Shown piece after piece: positions 8,917 to 17,230 of a stretch of 40,879 bases of DNA. Source of the stretch: an uncultured Acetatifactor sp. (GTDB taxonomy: Bacteria; Bacillota; Clostridia; Lachnospirales; Lachnospiraceae); NCBI GenBank assembly GCA_934394815.1, contig CAKRRD010000028.1, positions 1-40,879 of the forward strand, given 5' to 3'. The notes beneath the pieces were generated by a model, which ran no database searches, was not told the origin of the DNA, and saw only the letters and a program-made list of their open reading frames with translations. Each line of letters starts with the position of its first letter. Positions within the stretch are counted from its first letter, which is position 1. Made by a program: the position numbers and the translations under genes.

Positions 8917-10325
8917 TGAAAAAGACGACAAAACGATTATTTTTGGCAGTGCTTTTGTGTCTGCTGCTGTTGCTGACCGGGTATTTTTTACTGGCGTTTT
9001 ATTACAGAGAGGGATTCTCTCTGAATACCTGGATCAACGGTGTCTACTGTACCGGGAAAACGGTGGAGGAAGTGAATTCGGAGCTTTTGTTACACACAGA
9101 GGCTCCGAATATTGTCATCATGGACAGCGAGGGGACGGAATATACGATCTCTCTTGCGGACGCAGACTATCAGGCGGACTACAGCAATGCACTGGAGCAA
9201 TACCGGCAGGAACAGAATCCCTATCTGTGGGTGGACAATGTCCTGTTCCATTCCGGACGAATCCTTGCTCCGGCAGTGACCGTGGATGTGGCGGCACTCC
9301 GGAAAGCATACGATTCTCTGGAGTTTGTACAGACCGAACAACAGAAGAAAAAGGATTACAGCCTTTACCAGGAGGAAACGGGTGAGTATGTCTTTATGGA
9401 CGGACTTGCGGGCCGCATCGATCTGGAGAAGGCTTTTCTGGCGTTGCAGGACATAGTGGAAAGCGGGCAGGAGACGTTAAATCTGCAGGACAGCGGGTGC
9501 TACTACGACATTGCCCCCAGTGAGACACAGAAAACACTGCGGAATCTCTGGAAGGAGATCGAGAAGTTCCAGAAATGTGATATCGTCTATTGCTTTGGCG
9601 GGGAGAGACATCCGGTAACGGCAGCAGACTGTGCTTCTTTTCTGGTAAAGGAGAACGGACTTCCGGTACTGGATGAGAAGGGAAGCTTCGTATTGAATAA
9701 GGAGGTTGTGGCTGCTTATGTAGAGCAGCTGGCACAGGAGTATGACGGCTACGGACGAACCAGGCAGTTCCACAGTACCAGAGGGGATGTGATCACCATT
9801 GAGGGCGGCACTTACGGAAGTAAGCTGGATCAGAAAAAAGAGGTGGAATACCTGATGGAGCATCTGCCGGATGCCGGTGTGCATACGGGAACACCGCAGT
9901 CCCACATTCCGTCCTACGAGAGGGAAGCCTTTTGCTATGGAAAAGATGACATCGGCGACACTTACATCGAAGTGGATATGACACAGCAGAAGATGTATTA
10001 TTACGAAAAAGGAGAGCTGCGGCTGGAGACCGATGTGGTGACCGGTAATATGCGCAGACGTATGGGGACACCGGAGGGTGTGAACTTTGTCTACAACAAG
10101 CAGAAGGACAGAGTGCTGCGGGGACCGGGTTATGCGTCTCCGGTAAAATTCTGGGTACCCGTAAAGGGCAGCATCGGTATCCACGATGCCAGCTGGAGAA
10201 AGGAATTCGGCGGAGATATCTACCAGACGTCCGGTTCCCATGGCTGTATCAATACCCCCAAGGATAAAATGGAAGAACTGTATGATATGGTGCAGATCGG
10301 AACCCCTGTCGTAATGTTTTATTAG
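8916..10325 (+). CDS. L,D-transpeptidase, YkuD domain, membrane-anchored
   Basis: The enzyme should form 3-3 cross-links in peptidoglycan or attach molecules to stem peptides outside the cell. Of 469 residues, about 7-28 form a membrane anchor, the middle (about 30-330) is the beta-rich substrate-binding region usual in large clostridial members, and the YkuD catalytic domain fills about 345-469. The active-site motif is complete: IGIHDASW, then SGSHGCINTP with H442 and the nucleophile C444. The ATG overlaps the ilvB stop (TGATG) with AAAAGG 8 bases upstream, so translation is probably coupled to ilvB, odd company for a cell-wall enzyme. No terminator is evident after it. Carbapenem-type beta-lactams inhibit this family. 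Confidence 0.92.
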   Translation: MKKTTKRLFLAVLLCLLLLLTGYFLLAFYYREGFSLNTWINGVYCTGKTVEEVNSELLLHTEAPNIVIMDSEGTEYTISLADADYQADYSNALEQYRQEQNPYLWVDNVLFHSGRILAPAVTVDVAALRKAYDSLEFVQTEQQKKKDYSLYQEETGEYVFMDGLAGRIDLEKAFLALQDIVESGQETLNLQDSGCYYDIAPSETQKTLRNLWKEIEKFQKCDIVYCFGGERHPVTAADCASFLVKENGLPVLDEKGSFVLNKEVVAAYVEQLAQEYDGYGRTRQFHSTRGDVITIEGGTYGSKLDQKKEVEYLMEHLPDAGVHTGTPQSHIPSYEREAFCYGKDDIGDTYIEVDMTQQKMYYYEKGELRLETDVVTGNMRRRMGTPEGVNFVYNKQKDRVLRGPGYASPVKFWVPVKGSIGIHDASWRKEFGGDIYQTSGSHGCINTPKDKMEELYDMVQIGTPVVMFY

Positions 10326-10409
10326 TGAAGAAAATGCGAGCATTTGAAGTACCATTATTGATATTTACGTATCTAAATAGTTATTTTTCTATTAAGACAG
10401 ACATTTTCT

Positions 10410-10441
10410 GACAAATTGTCCTTGATAGACGAACAAATTGA
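10410..10441. promoter_or_regulatory. Possible operator upstream of serC
   Basis: GACAA-A-TTGTC at 10410-10420 is a perfect inverted repeat. ACAAATTG recurs 21 bases later, about two helical turns, just upstream of the serC -35. This fits a dimer-binding regulator site, but it is short and AT-rich. Confidence 0.35.
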
Positions 10442-10460
10442 AAATAATTTAACAATGTAG

Positions 10461-10489
10461 TTGACTAAAGCAAATGAAAAGCTTATTCT
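10461..10489 (+). promoter_or_regulatory. sigmaA promoter of serC-serA
   Basis: TTGACT (10461-10466), 17 bases, TATTCT (10484-10489); start near 10496 and a leader of about 46 bases. Confidence 0.7.
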
Positions 10490-10541
10490 ATACCTATGCT
10501 TTTTATAAAAAATTTAGAAAATATCGAGGAGGTCTTTGAAA

Positions 10542-11624
10542 ATGGCAAGAGTGTATAACTTTTCCGCAGGCCCTGCAGTACTCCCTGAGGAGGTATTACA
10601 GGAAGCAGCCGATGAAATGCTGGATTATAGAGGAACCGGCATGTCCGTAATGGAGATGAGCCATCGATCTAAAGCCTATGATACGATCATTAAGGAAGCG
10701 GAAGCTGATCTCAGAGAACTGATGAATATCCCGGACAACTATAAGGTACTGTTTTTGCAGGGCGGTGCGAGCCAGCAGTTTGCCATGATCCCCATGAACC
10801 TGATGAAGAACCGTGTGGCAGACTACATCGTAACCGGTCAGTGGGCGAAGAAGGCATACCAGGAGGCTTCCCTGTACGGCAAGGCAAATAAGATCGCTTC
10901 TTCCGAGGATAAGACCTTCTCTTATATTCCCGATTGCTCCGATCTGCCCATCAGCGAGGATGCAGATTACGTGTACATATGCGAGAATAATACTATTTAC
11001 GGTACGAAATTCAAGACCCTGCCCAATACCAAGGGTAAGCCCCTGGTTGCAGATGTATCCAGCTGCTTTTTATCCGAGCCGGTAGATGTGACAAAATACG
11101 GTGTGATCTATGGCGGTGTACAGAAAAATATCGGACCTGCAGGTGTGGTTATCGTGATCATCCGTGAGGATCTGATCACCGAGGATGTACTTCCCGGTAC
11201 ACCGACCATGCTTCGTTATAAGATCCATGCAGATGCGGATTCTCTGTACAATACGCCTCCCGCATACGGCATCTACATCTGCGGCAAGGTATTTAAATGG
11301 CTGAAGAAGATGGGCGGTCTGGAAGCAATGAAGGAGCGCAATGAGAAAAAGGCGAAGATCCTGTATGACTACCTGGATGAAAGCAAGCTGTTCAAGGGAA
11401 CCGTCCGCAGGGAAGACAGATCCCTGATGAATGTTCCGTTCATTACCGGTAATGAGGAGCTGGATGCCAAGTTCGTAAAAGAAGCAAAAGAAGCCGGTTT
11501 CGAGAACCTGAAGGGTCACAGAACCGTAGGCGGCATGAGAGCAAGTATCTACAATGCAATGCCCATCGAAGGTGTGGAGAAGCTGGTAGAGTTCATGAAG
11601 AAGTTTGAAGCGGAGAACGCTTAA
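10542..11624 (+). CDS. serC: Phosphoserine aminotransferase
   Basis: SerC transfers the amino group of glutamate to 3-phosphohydroxypyruvate, giving phosphoserine; it is a PLP class V aminotransferase. The 360-residue protein begins MARVYNFSAGPAVLPEEVL, the family signature. The PLP lysine is K195 in YGGVQKNIGPAG; FLQGGASQQFAM, CENNTIYGT and the C-terminal GMRASIYNAMPIEGVEKLV are also diagnostic. The ATG at 10542 sits 8 bases after a full AGGAGGT and is preferred over an in-frame TTG at 10536. serA follows after 12 bases, so the two consecutive serine-pathway enzymes are coexpressed. A phosphoserine phosphatase (serB) is not seen here. Confidence 0.97.
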   Translation: MARVYNFSAGPAVLPEEVLQEAADEMLDYRGTGMSVMEMSHRSKAYDTIIKEAEADLRELMNIPDNYKVLFLQGGASQQFAMIPMNLMKNRVADYIVTGQWAKKAYQEASLYGKANKIASSEDKTFSYIPDCSDLPISEDADYVYICENNTIYGTKFKTLPNTKGKPLVADVSSCFLSEPVDVTKYGVIYGGVQKNIGPAGVVIVIIREDLITEDVLPGTPTMLRYKIHADADSLYNTPPAYGIYICGKVFKWLKKMGGLEAMKERNEKKAKILYDYLDESKLFKGTVRREDRSLMNVPFITGNEELDAKFVKEAKEAGFENLKGHRTVGGMRASIYNAMPIEGVEKLVEFMKKFEAENA

Positions 11625-11636
11625 GGGGGAGAAAAA

Positions 11637-12800
11637 ATGTTTCAGATCAATTGCCTGAATCCCATTTCCAAAGTGGGACTGGATCGTCTGACAGCAGACT
11701 ATAAAGTAACCGATAATATAGGTGACGCAGAGGGCGTTCTGGTCCGCAGTGCTTCCATGCACGAGATGGAGCTGCCGGATAATCTGCTGGCCGTAGCCAG
11801 AGCCGGTGCCGGTGTGAACAATATTCCTCTGGATAAATGTGCGGAAAAGGGTATCGTGGTATTCAATACTCCCGGTGCCAATGCCAACGGTGTAAAGGAA
11901 CTGGTGGTCGCAGGTATGCTTCTGGCAGCCCGTGATGTGGTCGGTGGTATCGAATGGGTAAAAGCCTCCAAAGACAACGCTGACATTGCTAAGGCAGCGG
12001 AAAAAGAGAAAAAGAAATTCGCCGGTACTGAAGTAATGGGCAAGAAGCTGGGTGTCATCGGTCTGGGTGCCATCGGTGTCAAAGTAGCCAACACCGCAGT
12101 AAGCTTAGGTATGGATGTCTATGGCTATGATCCTTATGTCTCTGTCAATGCTGCATGGAACTTAAGCCGTTCCGTCAAGCATGTAATGAACGTGGAAGAT
12201 ATCTATGCAGACTGCGATTATATTACCGTACATGTACCTCTGATGGATTCCACCAGGGGCATGATCAATAAGGAAGCCATCGACAAGATGAAGGACGGCG
12301 TGATCCTGCTGAACTTCGCGAGAGATCTGCTGGCGAACGAAGCAGATGTGCTGGAAGCATTACAGAGCGGCAAGGTAGCCCGCTATGTATCTGATTTCCC
12401 GAATCCCACTACCGCAGGACAGCCCGGCTGTATTGTGATCCCTCATCTGGGTGCCAGCACTGAGGAATCTGAGGATAACTGCGCAAAGATGGCAGTGGAA
12501 GAACTGATGGATTATCTGGAGAATGGCAATATCCGCAACAGCGTCAACTATCCGGCATGCGATATGGGTGTATGCAGTCAGGCCGGAAGAATTGCTATTT
12601 TCCATAAGAACATTGCCAATATGCTGACCCAGTTCACCGCAGTCATCGGTGAAAAGAGCATCAACATTTCCGATATGACCAACAAGTCCCGCGGAGAAGT
12701 GGCATACACTATGCTGGACATCGAGGATGCGGCAACTCCGGATCTGGTAGAATCCCTGCAGAGGATCGAAGGAGTGTTCCGTGTCCGTGTGGTAAAATAA
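11637..12800 (+). CDS. serA: D-3-phosphoglycerate dehydrogenase with C-terminal ACT domain
   Basis: SerA oxidises 3-phosphoglycerate with NAD+, the committed step to serine. The 387-residue protein has a split substrate domain, a Rossmann domain with GVIGLGAIG at about residues 141-149, the catalytic Arg in LLNFARDLLANEADVL (most SerA proteins have GG where this has DL), and the catalytic His in VIPHLGASTEES. A C-terminal ACT domain (about 320-387, starting RIAIFHKNIANML) suggests allosteric control, probably by serine. AAGGGGGAG precedes the start by 6 bases. It ends the serCA unit before a hairpin. The Asp-Leu substitution in the usual NxARG loop is typical of the short clostridial SerA group as far as I know. 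Confidence 0.94.
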   Translation: MFQINCLNPISKVGLDRLTADYKVTDNIGDAEGVLVRSASMHEMELPDNLLAVARAGAGVNNIPLDKCAEKGIVVFNTPGANANGVKELVVAGMLLAARDVVGGIEWVKASKDNADIAKAAEKEKKKFAGTEVMGKKLGVIGLGAIGVKVANTAVSLGMDVYGYDPYVSVNAAWNLSRSVKHVMNVEDIYADCDYITVHVPLMDSTRGMINKEAIDKMKDGVILLNFARDLLANEADVLEALQSGKVARYVSDFPNPTTAGQPGCIVIPHLGASTEESEDNCAKMAVEELMDYLENGNIRNSVNYPACDMGVCSQAGRIAIFHKNIANMLTQFTAVIGEKSINISDMTNKSRGEVAYTMLDIEDAATPDLVESLQRIEGVFRVRVVK

Positions 12801-12831
12801 GACGATCTGCCGGAGAAATACAGGAAAAAAT

Positions 12832-12872
12832 ACAGACAGGCATCGACTCGAAAAGGCCGGTGTCTGTTTTTG
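12832..12872 (+). terminator. Probable terminator of serC-serA
   Basis: ACAGACA pairs with TGTCTGT, followed by TTTTTG. Inside, GGC can pair with GCC across a small bulge. This is a moderate hairpin in the right place. Confidence 0.65.
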
Positions 12873-12970
12873 TAAGGAATGCTGTTTGTAAAAAATGTTG
12901 CGAAGGATACAAAACATGGTAAAAACTGTGTAAAATGTCAAAAAATAGAAGACTATTTTCCGTGAAAACA

Positions 12971-12999
12971 TTGTATGATAATAAGGAATCTGCTATACT
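12971..12999 (+). promoter_or_regulatory. sigmaA promoter of the PHP-domain gene
   Basis: TTGTAT (12971-12976), 17 bases ending in TGC (extended -10), TATACT (12994-12999). Confidence 0.8.
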
Positions 13000-13044
13000 T
13001 GCCATGGACAAGAGAATGGCCACCCGAAGAAGGGATGATAAAAG

Positions 13045-13818
13045 ATGAAATTTGATATGCATTGTCACACAAAAGAAGGTTCCATGGACGGAAAAGTTCC
13101 CATCGAGGAGTTTATCGGAGAACTGATCCACAAAGGCTTCGGCGGAATGCTGGTCAGCGATCACAATTCCTACAACGGCTACCGCAAATGGAAGCGCACT
13201 CTCAAAGATAAAAAGTTTAAAGATTTTGTAGTATTGAAGGGAATCGAATATGACACGATTGATGCCGGACATATTCTGGTGATCATGCCGGAGACTGTCA
13301 AATTGAAAATACTGGAACTGCGGGGACTTCCCGTACAGATCCTGATCGATATCGTACACAAAAACGGCGGAATCTTAGGACCGGCACACCCCTGTGGAGA
13401 GAAGTATTTAAGCTTTACCAATACCTTAAAGAAGAAAAATCAGATGGCAGTCATGTCCCAGTTTGATTTTCTGGAGGGATTTAATGCCTGTGAGTCCCCG
13501 GAGAGCAATCACTGTGCCGGAGTATTGGCGGAAATGTATGATCTGCCCGCTTTCGGCGGAAGTGATGCCCATAGAATGGACTGCATCGGTATGGCATATA
13601 CCGATATCCCGGAGAAGATCAGCTGCGAATCCGACCTGATCCGGGCGGTGAAGCTGCGAGAGGGGATAAAATGCGGAGGGGCCTATTACCGCGGCACTAC
13701 CAAGGAGAAAATCGGAAAAGCAAATAATCTCCTGGTACAGTCCTTCTGGTTCTACAACAGATTGGGAAGCCTGTACCGGCATCACAGAAGAAAAACGGAA
13801 ATGCATAAGATGGTATAG
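13045..13818 (+). CDS. PHP-domain metal-dependent phosphoesterase
   Basis: The 257-residue protein is a stand-alone PHP domain, a trinuclear-metal hydrolase fold used by phosphoesterases. Metal-ligand motifs appear in order: DMHCHTKEGSMDG (H6, H8), VSDHNSYNG, KGIEYDTIDAGHILVI, GPAHPCGE and GGSDAHRMD. All expected His/Asp/Glu positions are present, so it should be active. Substrates of related proteins include 3',5'-nucleotides and histidinol phosphate; which applies here cannot be told. A binding site AAGGG lies about 10 bases before the ATG. It is a single-gene unit, with its own promoter and a terminator overlapping its stop codon. The tail after residue 215 is basic. Confidence 0.88.
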   Translation: MKFDMHCHTKEGSMDGKVPIEEFIGELIHKGFGGMLVSDHNSYNGYRKWKRTLKDKKFKDFVVLKGIEYDTIDAGHILVIMPETVKLKILELRGLPVQILIDIVHKNGGILGPAHPCGEKYLSFTNTLKKKNQMAVMSQFDFLEGFNACESPESNHCAGVLAEMYDLPAFGGSDAHRMDCIGMAYTDIPEKISCESDLIRAVKLREGIKCGGAYYRGTTKEKIGKANNLLVQSFWFYNRLGSLYRHHRRKTEMHKMV

Positions 13819-13841
13819 GTCTTGGGGCCTATACCTTTTTT
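13812..13841 (+). terminator. Terminator overlapping the PHP gene stop codon
   Basis: GGTATAGG and CCTATACC form a perfect 8-bp stem with an 8-base loop, followed by six T. The stop codon TAG (13816-13818) lies inside the 5' arm, so a terminating ribosome would cover part of the stem. Confidence 0.88.
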
Positions 13842-13858
13842 GCAAATCGTAAGCTGAG

Positions 13859-13903
13859 TTCATAAATTCTTAAGATGCTTTTACTATGGAAATAGGGTAT
13901 AAT
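13859..13903 (+). promoter_or_regulatory. Promoter with OmpR/PhoP-like direct repeats for the transport operon
   Basis: A perfect TATAAT lies at 13898-13903 but no recognisable -35 stands 17 bases upstream. In its place are TTCATA (13859), TTAAGA (13870) and TTACTA (13881), three half-site-like words exactly 11 bases apart, the phasing used by OmpR/PhoP-family activators. Only the first fully matches the TT(A/C/T)A(C/T)A consensus. An activator-dependent promoter is inferred. Confidence 0.55.
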
Positions 13904-13954
13904 GTGCATAGATAAGCAGGAAATATGGATTGCTCCGTAGAACTTGCTGTCAGG

Positions 13955-13971
13955 GGAATCCGCAGGATTCC
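13955..13971 (+). promoter_or_regulatory. Short hairpin in the leader of the transport operon
   Basis: GGAATCC, loop GCA, GGATTCC: a perfect 7-bp stem in the 5' untranslated region, 27 bases before the start codon and without a T-run. It could stabilise the mRNA 5' end. Confidence 0.5.
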
Positions 13972-13998
13972 AGACCGTAATAAAGAGGAGAGAAATAT

Positions 13999-16299
13999 AT
14001 GAGCAGAAATTTAAGGGGCAGAAGAACTTCCGCGATTGTGCTGGCATCCGTTATGGCAATGTCGCTGGCAGCCTGCGGTAAGCAGGATGGATCGAATCCG
14101 GGGGGACAGACAGAACAGAAGGAATATGTATACGTTCCCGAATACCTGGAGCTGGACGATAATACGAATTCCAGCTACAGTAACATGACAGTACAGGGGG
14201 ATAAGCTGTATTATACAAATTACCAATGGGATGAAACTTCCGGTGAGAGCAAGGTTGTGCTTGGAGCTTATTCGCTGACAGACGGTTCCAGTGAGGACCT
14301 GCCGATCACCATTCATGCTGACGGCGGTGGAATCTATTCCATGCAGGTAGATACAGAAGGCAATATTTATACTGCAGAATATGAGTGGAATGCAACAGAA
14401 GGTGATGACGCTTATACACAGCAGACAACGGTATTACACAAGTACGATGCATCCGGTACGGAGCTGATGGCACAGGATATCACGGATATCATGCAACAGG
14501 ATGAGAACAATTCCTATGTGGGCAGCATGTGCCTGGACGATCAGGGCAGATTTTATATCAGTTCAGATTCCCTGATCCGGCTGTTTGGCAGTGACGGACA
14601 ATTTCAGGGAGCTGTGCAGACGGACAGCCAGTGGATCCAGGGCATGGGAAAGGCAAAAGACGGCAAGGTATACCTGGCTTATTATGACCAATCCGGCAAT
14701 GTGAAGCTATCCCAGATCGACTTTGACGGCAAGGCATTGGGACAGACATATGATAACTTCCCGAACACGAACGGCAACGGAGGATTATGTGCCGGAATAG
14801 AAAATGATCTCCTGGTGAATACGGATACTGCCCTGTATGATTATAGTCTCGCAGACCAGAAGACTACCGAAGTACTGAGCTGGCTGGACAGTGATATTAA
14901 CGGCAGTTATGTTACCTATGCCGCAGCCACCGCAGACGGTAAGATCCTGGCAGTGGTCAATGACTGGAACACAGGGGAAACTGACCTGGTGAAGCTGACC
15001 AAAACCAAGGCCAGTGAGGTGGCGCAGAAGTCCCAGATCACGATCGGAACCCTGTATACCTCCCAGAGCCTTCAGGCGGCAGCCGTAGCCTTCAACAAGC
15101 AGAGTAATGAATATCATGTCAATATTAAAACATATATTGATGAGAATAACTGGACCGATACTTCCTGGTCGGATGGCATTACAGCCATGAACAACGATAT
15201 TACCTCCGGAGCCGGATGCCCGGATATTCTGGATCTGTCCAACCTGGATGTCAAGGAACTGGCTTCCAAGGGTGTATTCGAGGATATGACACCCTATCTG
15301 GAGAAGAGTAGCGTATTAAGCAAGGATGATTTCTTTGAGAATATTGTAGACAGTTATACCTTTGACGGAAAACTGGTGGGAATTCCGAAGAGCTTCACTT
15401 TAAGCACCATCGTTGGCAAGACCTCCGAAGTTGGTGATAAGAAGGGCTGGACCATTGACGATATTATAGCCTATGCAGGCCAGCACGAAGGTGCTTCCCT
15501 GTTTGAGGGCATGACCAAGAGCGGTATGCTGTACACACTGTTAGCCTATGATCTGGACAGCTATATTGACTGGGAGACAGGAAAGTGCAGCTTTGATTCA
15601 GAAGATTTCCAGAAAGTACTGGAATTTGTCAATACCTTCCCCGAAGAGTATGACTGGCAGAATGATGACAGATCTACACCGGCGAAGATCCAGTCCGGTG
15701 AAGTACTGTTGAATATGACAGGCATCTATCAGCTGAACAGTATTCAGGAGGAGGAAGCTATGTTCGGTGAGCCGGTAACCTATATCGGATATCCTACCTC
15801 CGGCGGTGGCAGCGGTACTTATATGCAGGCCAGTGAGCTGTATGCGATTACCGCCAAATCCTCCAACAAGGACGGCGCATGGGCATTTATTGAGAATTAC
15901 CTGAATCAGCCGTTTGATAATTTATATTCCTATGGACTTCCCGCCAGAAAGTCTGCGCTGGATGATATGGTGGAGAAGGCCATGAATGTGACATATATGA
16001 CGGATGAAAACGGTGAGCAGATTCTGGATGAGAACGGGAATCCGATTCCGGAGGACGGTACTTCCAGCATCAGCTACGGAGACTGGGAATATTCCTATCA
16101 CACACCTACCCAGGAGGAAGTGGCAGTCCTGCAGGATCTGATCAGCGTGGCTGAGCCTTCCAGTGCAACCGGTAATGATGAGATCACCAACATCATCACG
16201 GAGGAAGCGGATGCATTCTTCAAGGGACAGAAGTCCGCAGCGGATGTGGCAGGCATCATTCAGAGCCGTGTAAAGGTCTATGTGAATGAAAACAGATAA
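13999..16299 (+). CDS. Lipoprotein: strand-rich sensor-like domain fused to an ABC solute-binding domain (copy 1)
   Basis: The 766-residue protein starts with a lipoprotein signal (lipobox LAAC, C26). Residues about 45-340 are repeated short beta-strand blocks with YT/YI/YL-type cores and Asp-Gly turns (DTEGNIYTAEY, DDQGRFYISSD, KDGKVYLAYYD), which looks like a beta-propeller; this is inferred from pattern only. From about 346 (ITIGTLYTSQSLQAAAVAFN) to the end is a family-1-type extracellular solute-binding domain, with DIT-GAGCPDILDL and FTLSTIVGKTSEVGDKKGWT. Ordinary sugar-binding proteins are about 420 residues, so the N-terminal domain is extra. AGAGGAG precedes the ATG. Two MalF/G-type permeases follow, and a paralogue ends the operon. 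The ligand is unknown. Confidence 0.85.
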   Translation: MSRNLRGRRTSAIVLASVMAMSLAACGKQDGSNPGGQTEQKEYVYVPEYLELDDNTNSSYSNMTVQGDKLYYTNYQWDETSGESKVVLGAYSLTDGSSEDLPITIHADGGGIYSMQVDTEGNIYTAEYEWNATEGDDAYTQQTTVLHKYDASGTELMAQDITDIMQQDENNSYVGSMCLDDQGRFYISSDSLIRLFGSDGQFQGAVQTDSQWIQGMGKAKDGKVYLAYYDQSGNVKLSQIDFDGKALGQTYDNFPNTNGNGGLCAGIENDLLVNTDTALYDYSLADQKTTEVLSWLDSDINGSYVTYAAATADGKILAVVNDWNTGETDLVKLTKTKASEVAQKSQITIGTLYTSQSLQAAAVAFNKQSNEYHVNIKTYIDENNWTDTSWSDGITAMNNDITSGAGCPDILDLSNLDVKELASKGVFEDMTPYLEKSSVLSKDDFFENIVDSYTFDGKLVGIPKSFTLSTIVGKTSEVGDKKGWTIDDIIAYAGQHEGASLFEGMTKSGMLYTLLAYDLDSYIDWETGKCSFDSEDFQKVLEFVNTFPEEYDWQNDDRSTPAKIQSGEVLLNMTGIYQLNSIQEEEAMFGEPVTYIGYPTSGGGSGTYMQASELYAITAKSSNKDGAWAFIENYLNQPFDNLYSYGLPARKSALDDMVEKAMNVTYMTDENGEQILDENGNPIPEDGTSSISYGDWEYSYHTPTQEEVAVLQDLISVAEPSSATGNDEITNIITEEADAFFKGQKSAADVAGIIQSRVKVYVNENR

Positions 16300-16318
16300 A
16301 GGAAAGGCTTAAAATATC

Positions 16319-17230
16319 GTGAGCAGACAGCATGTGAAACATACGCGTAAGCATCACAAATTAGATAGAAGAATGCGAAAACTCAAGAGGAGCTCGGGGC
16401 TTTTTATAGCCCCCAGCTTCCTTGGAGTTCTTGCGTTCTTTTTTCTACCCTTTCTGGTTGTGATCTTTTATTCCCTGGTGGACAATCCCATCAGTATGAA
16501 TTTTGTCTTTTTAGACAACTTTAGAAATGTAGTGCAGAATGCCGCTTTCCGTACAGCGGTACATAATACCGCTGTGTTCTCGGCCATTGCCGTACCGCTG
16601 GCAGTGGTATTGTCCCTGCTGCTTGCCATTGTATTGGAATCCAAACTTCCGTTCCGGAGCCAGTTCCGTACGTTTTTCTTAAGCCCCATGATGGTACCGG
16701 TAGCCTCCATCGTGTTGATCTGGCAGGTATTGTTCCATTATAACGGTGCAGTCAATGATCTTCTGGGAGTCTTCGGCGTAGAGAAGATTGACTGGCTGAA
16801 GTCCAGCTATTCCATCATTGTTATCGTAATCCTGTTTTTGTGGAAGAATCTTGGATATAATATGATCCTGTTCATGGCAGCCCTGGCCAGCATTCCCAAT
16901 GAGCTGCTGGAGGTGGCGAGGCTGGAGAGCGCAACACCGCTACAGACCTTTTTTTACATCAAGATCCGGTATCTGTCATCGACTTTTTTGTTTGTGACGA
17001 TTATGTCCCTGATCAGCTCTTTTAAGATCTTCCGTGAGATTTATCTGCTGACAACAGATTATCCTTACGATTCCATCTATATGCTGCAGCATTTCATGAA
17101 CAATAAGTTCAAGAGTCTGGATTATCAGACGCTGTCTGCAGCAGCGATACTGATGTCTCTCGTCATGGTCGTGATCATCGGACTTCTGTTCGCAGTGGAA
17201 AATCATTTCGGAAAGGATGTGGAAGGCTGA
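16319..17230 (+). CDS. ABC transporter permease, MalF/UgpA type
   Basis: A 303-residue inner-membrane permease with a basic cytosolic N terminus and about six membrane helices starting near residue 27 (SSGLFIAPSFLGVLAFFFLP, the classic sugar-permease opening). The cytoplasmic coupling loop for the ATPase is present in degenerate form (ELLEVARLESATPLQTFFYI instead of EAAxxDGA). The start is GTG at 16319 with GGAAAGG 11 bases upstream; no better in-frame ATG has a binding site. It begins 19 bases after the first binding protein and overlaps the second permease by one base. The operon carries no ATP-binding gene, so a shared MsmK/UgpC-like ATPase from elsewhere is presumably used. Confidence 0.9.
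   Translation: MSRQHVKHTRKHHKLDRRMRKLKRSSGLFIAPSFLGVLAFFFLPFLVVIFYSLVDNPISMNFVFLDNFRNVVQNAAFRTAVHNTAVFSAIAVPLAVVLSLLLAIVLESKLPFRSQFRTFFLSPMMVPVASIVLIWQVLFHYNGAVNDLLGVFGVEKIDWLKSSYSIIVIVILFLWKNLGYNMILFMAALASIPNELLEVARLESATPLQTFFYIKIRYLSSTFLFVTIMSLISSFKIFREIYLLTTDYPYDSIYMLQHFMNNKFKSLDYQTLSAAAILMSLVMVVIIGLLFAVENHFGKDVEG

Noticed and set aside
9477..10355. 292-codon minus-strand frame opposite the L,D-transpeptidase gene
   Set aside because: The plus strand carries the complete YkuD active site; the opposite frame has no recognisable motif.
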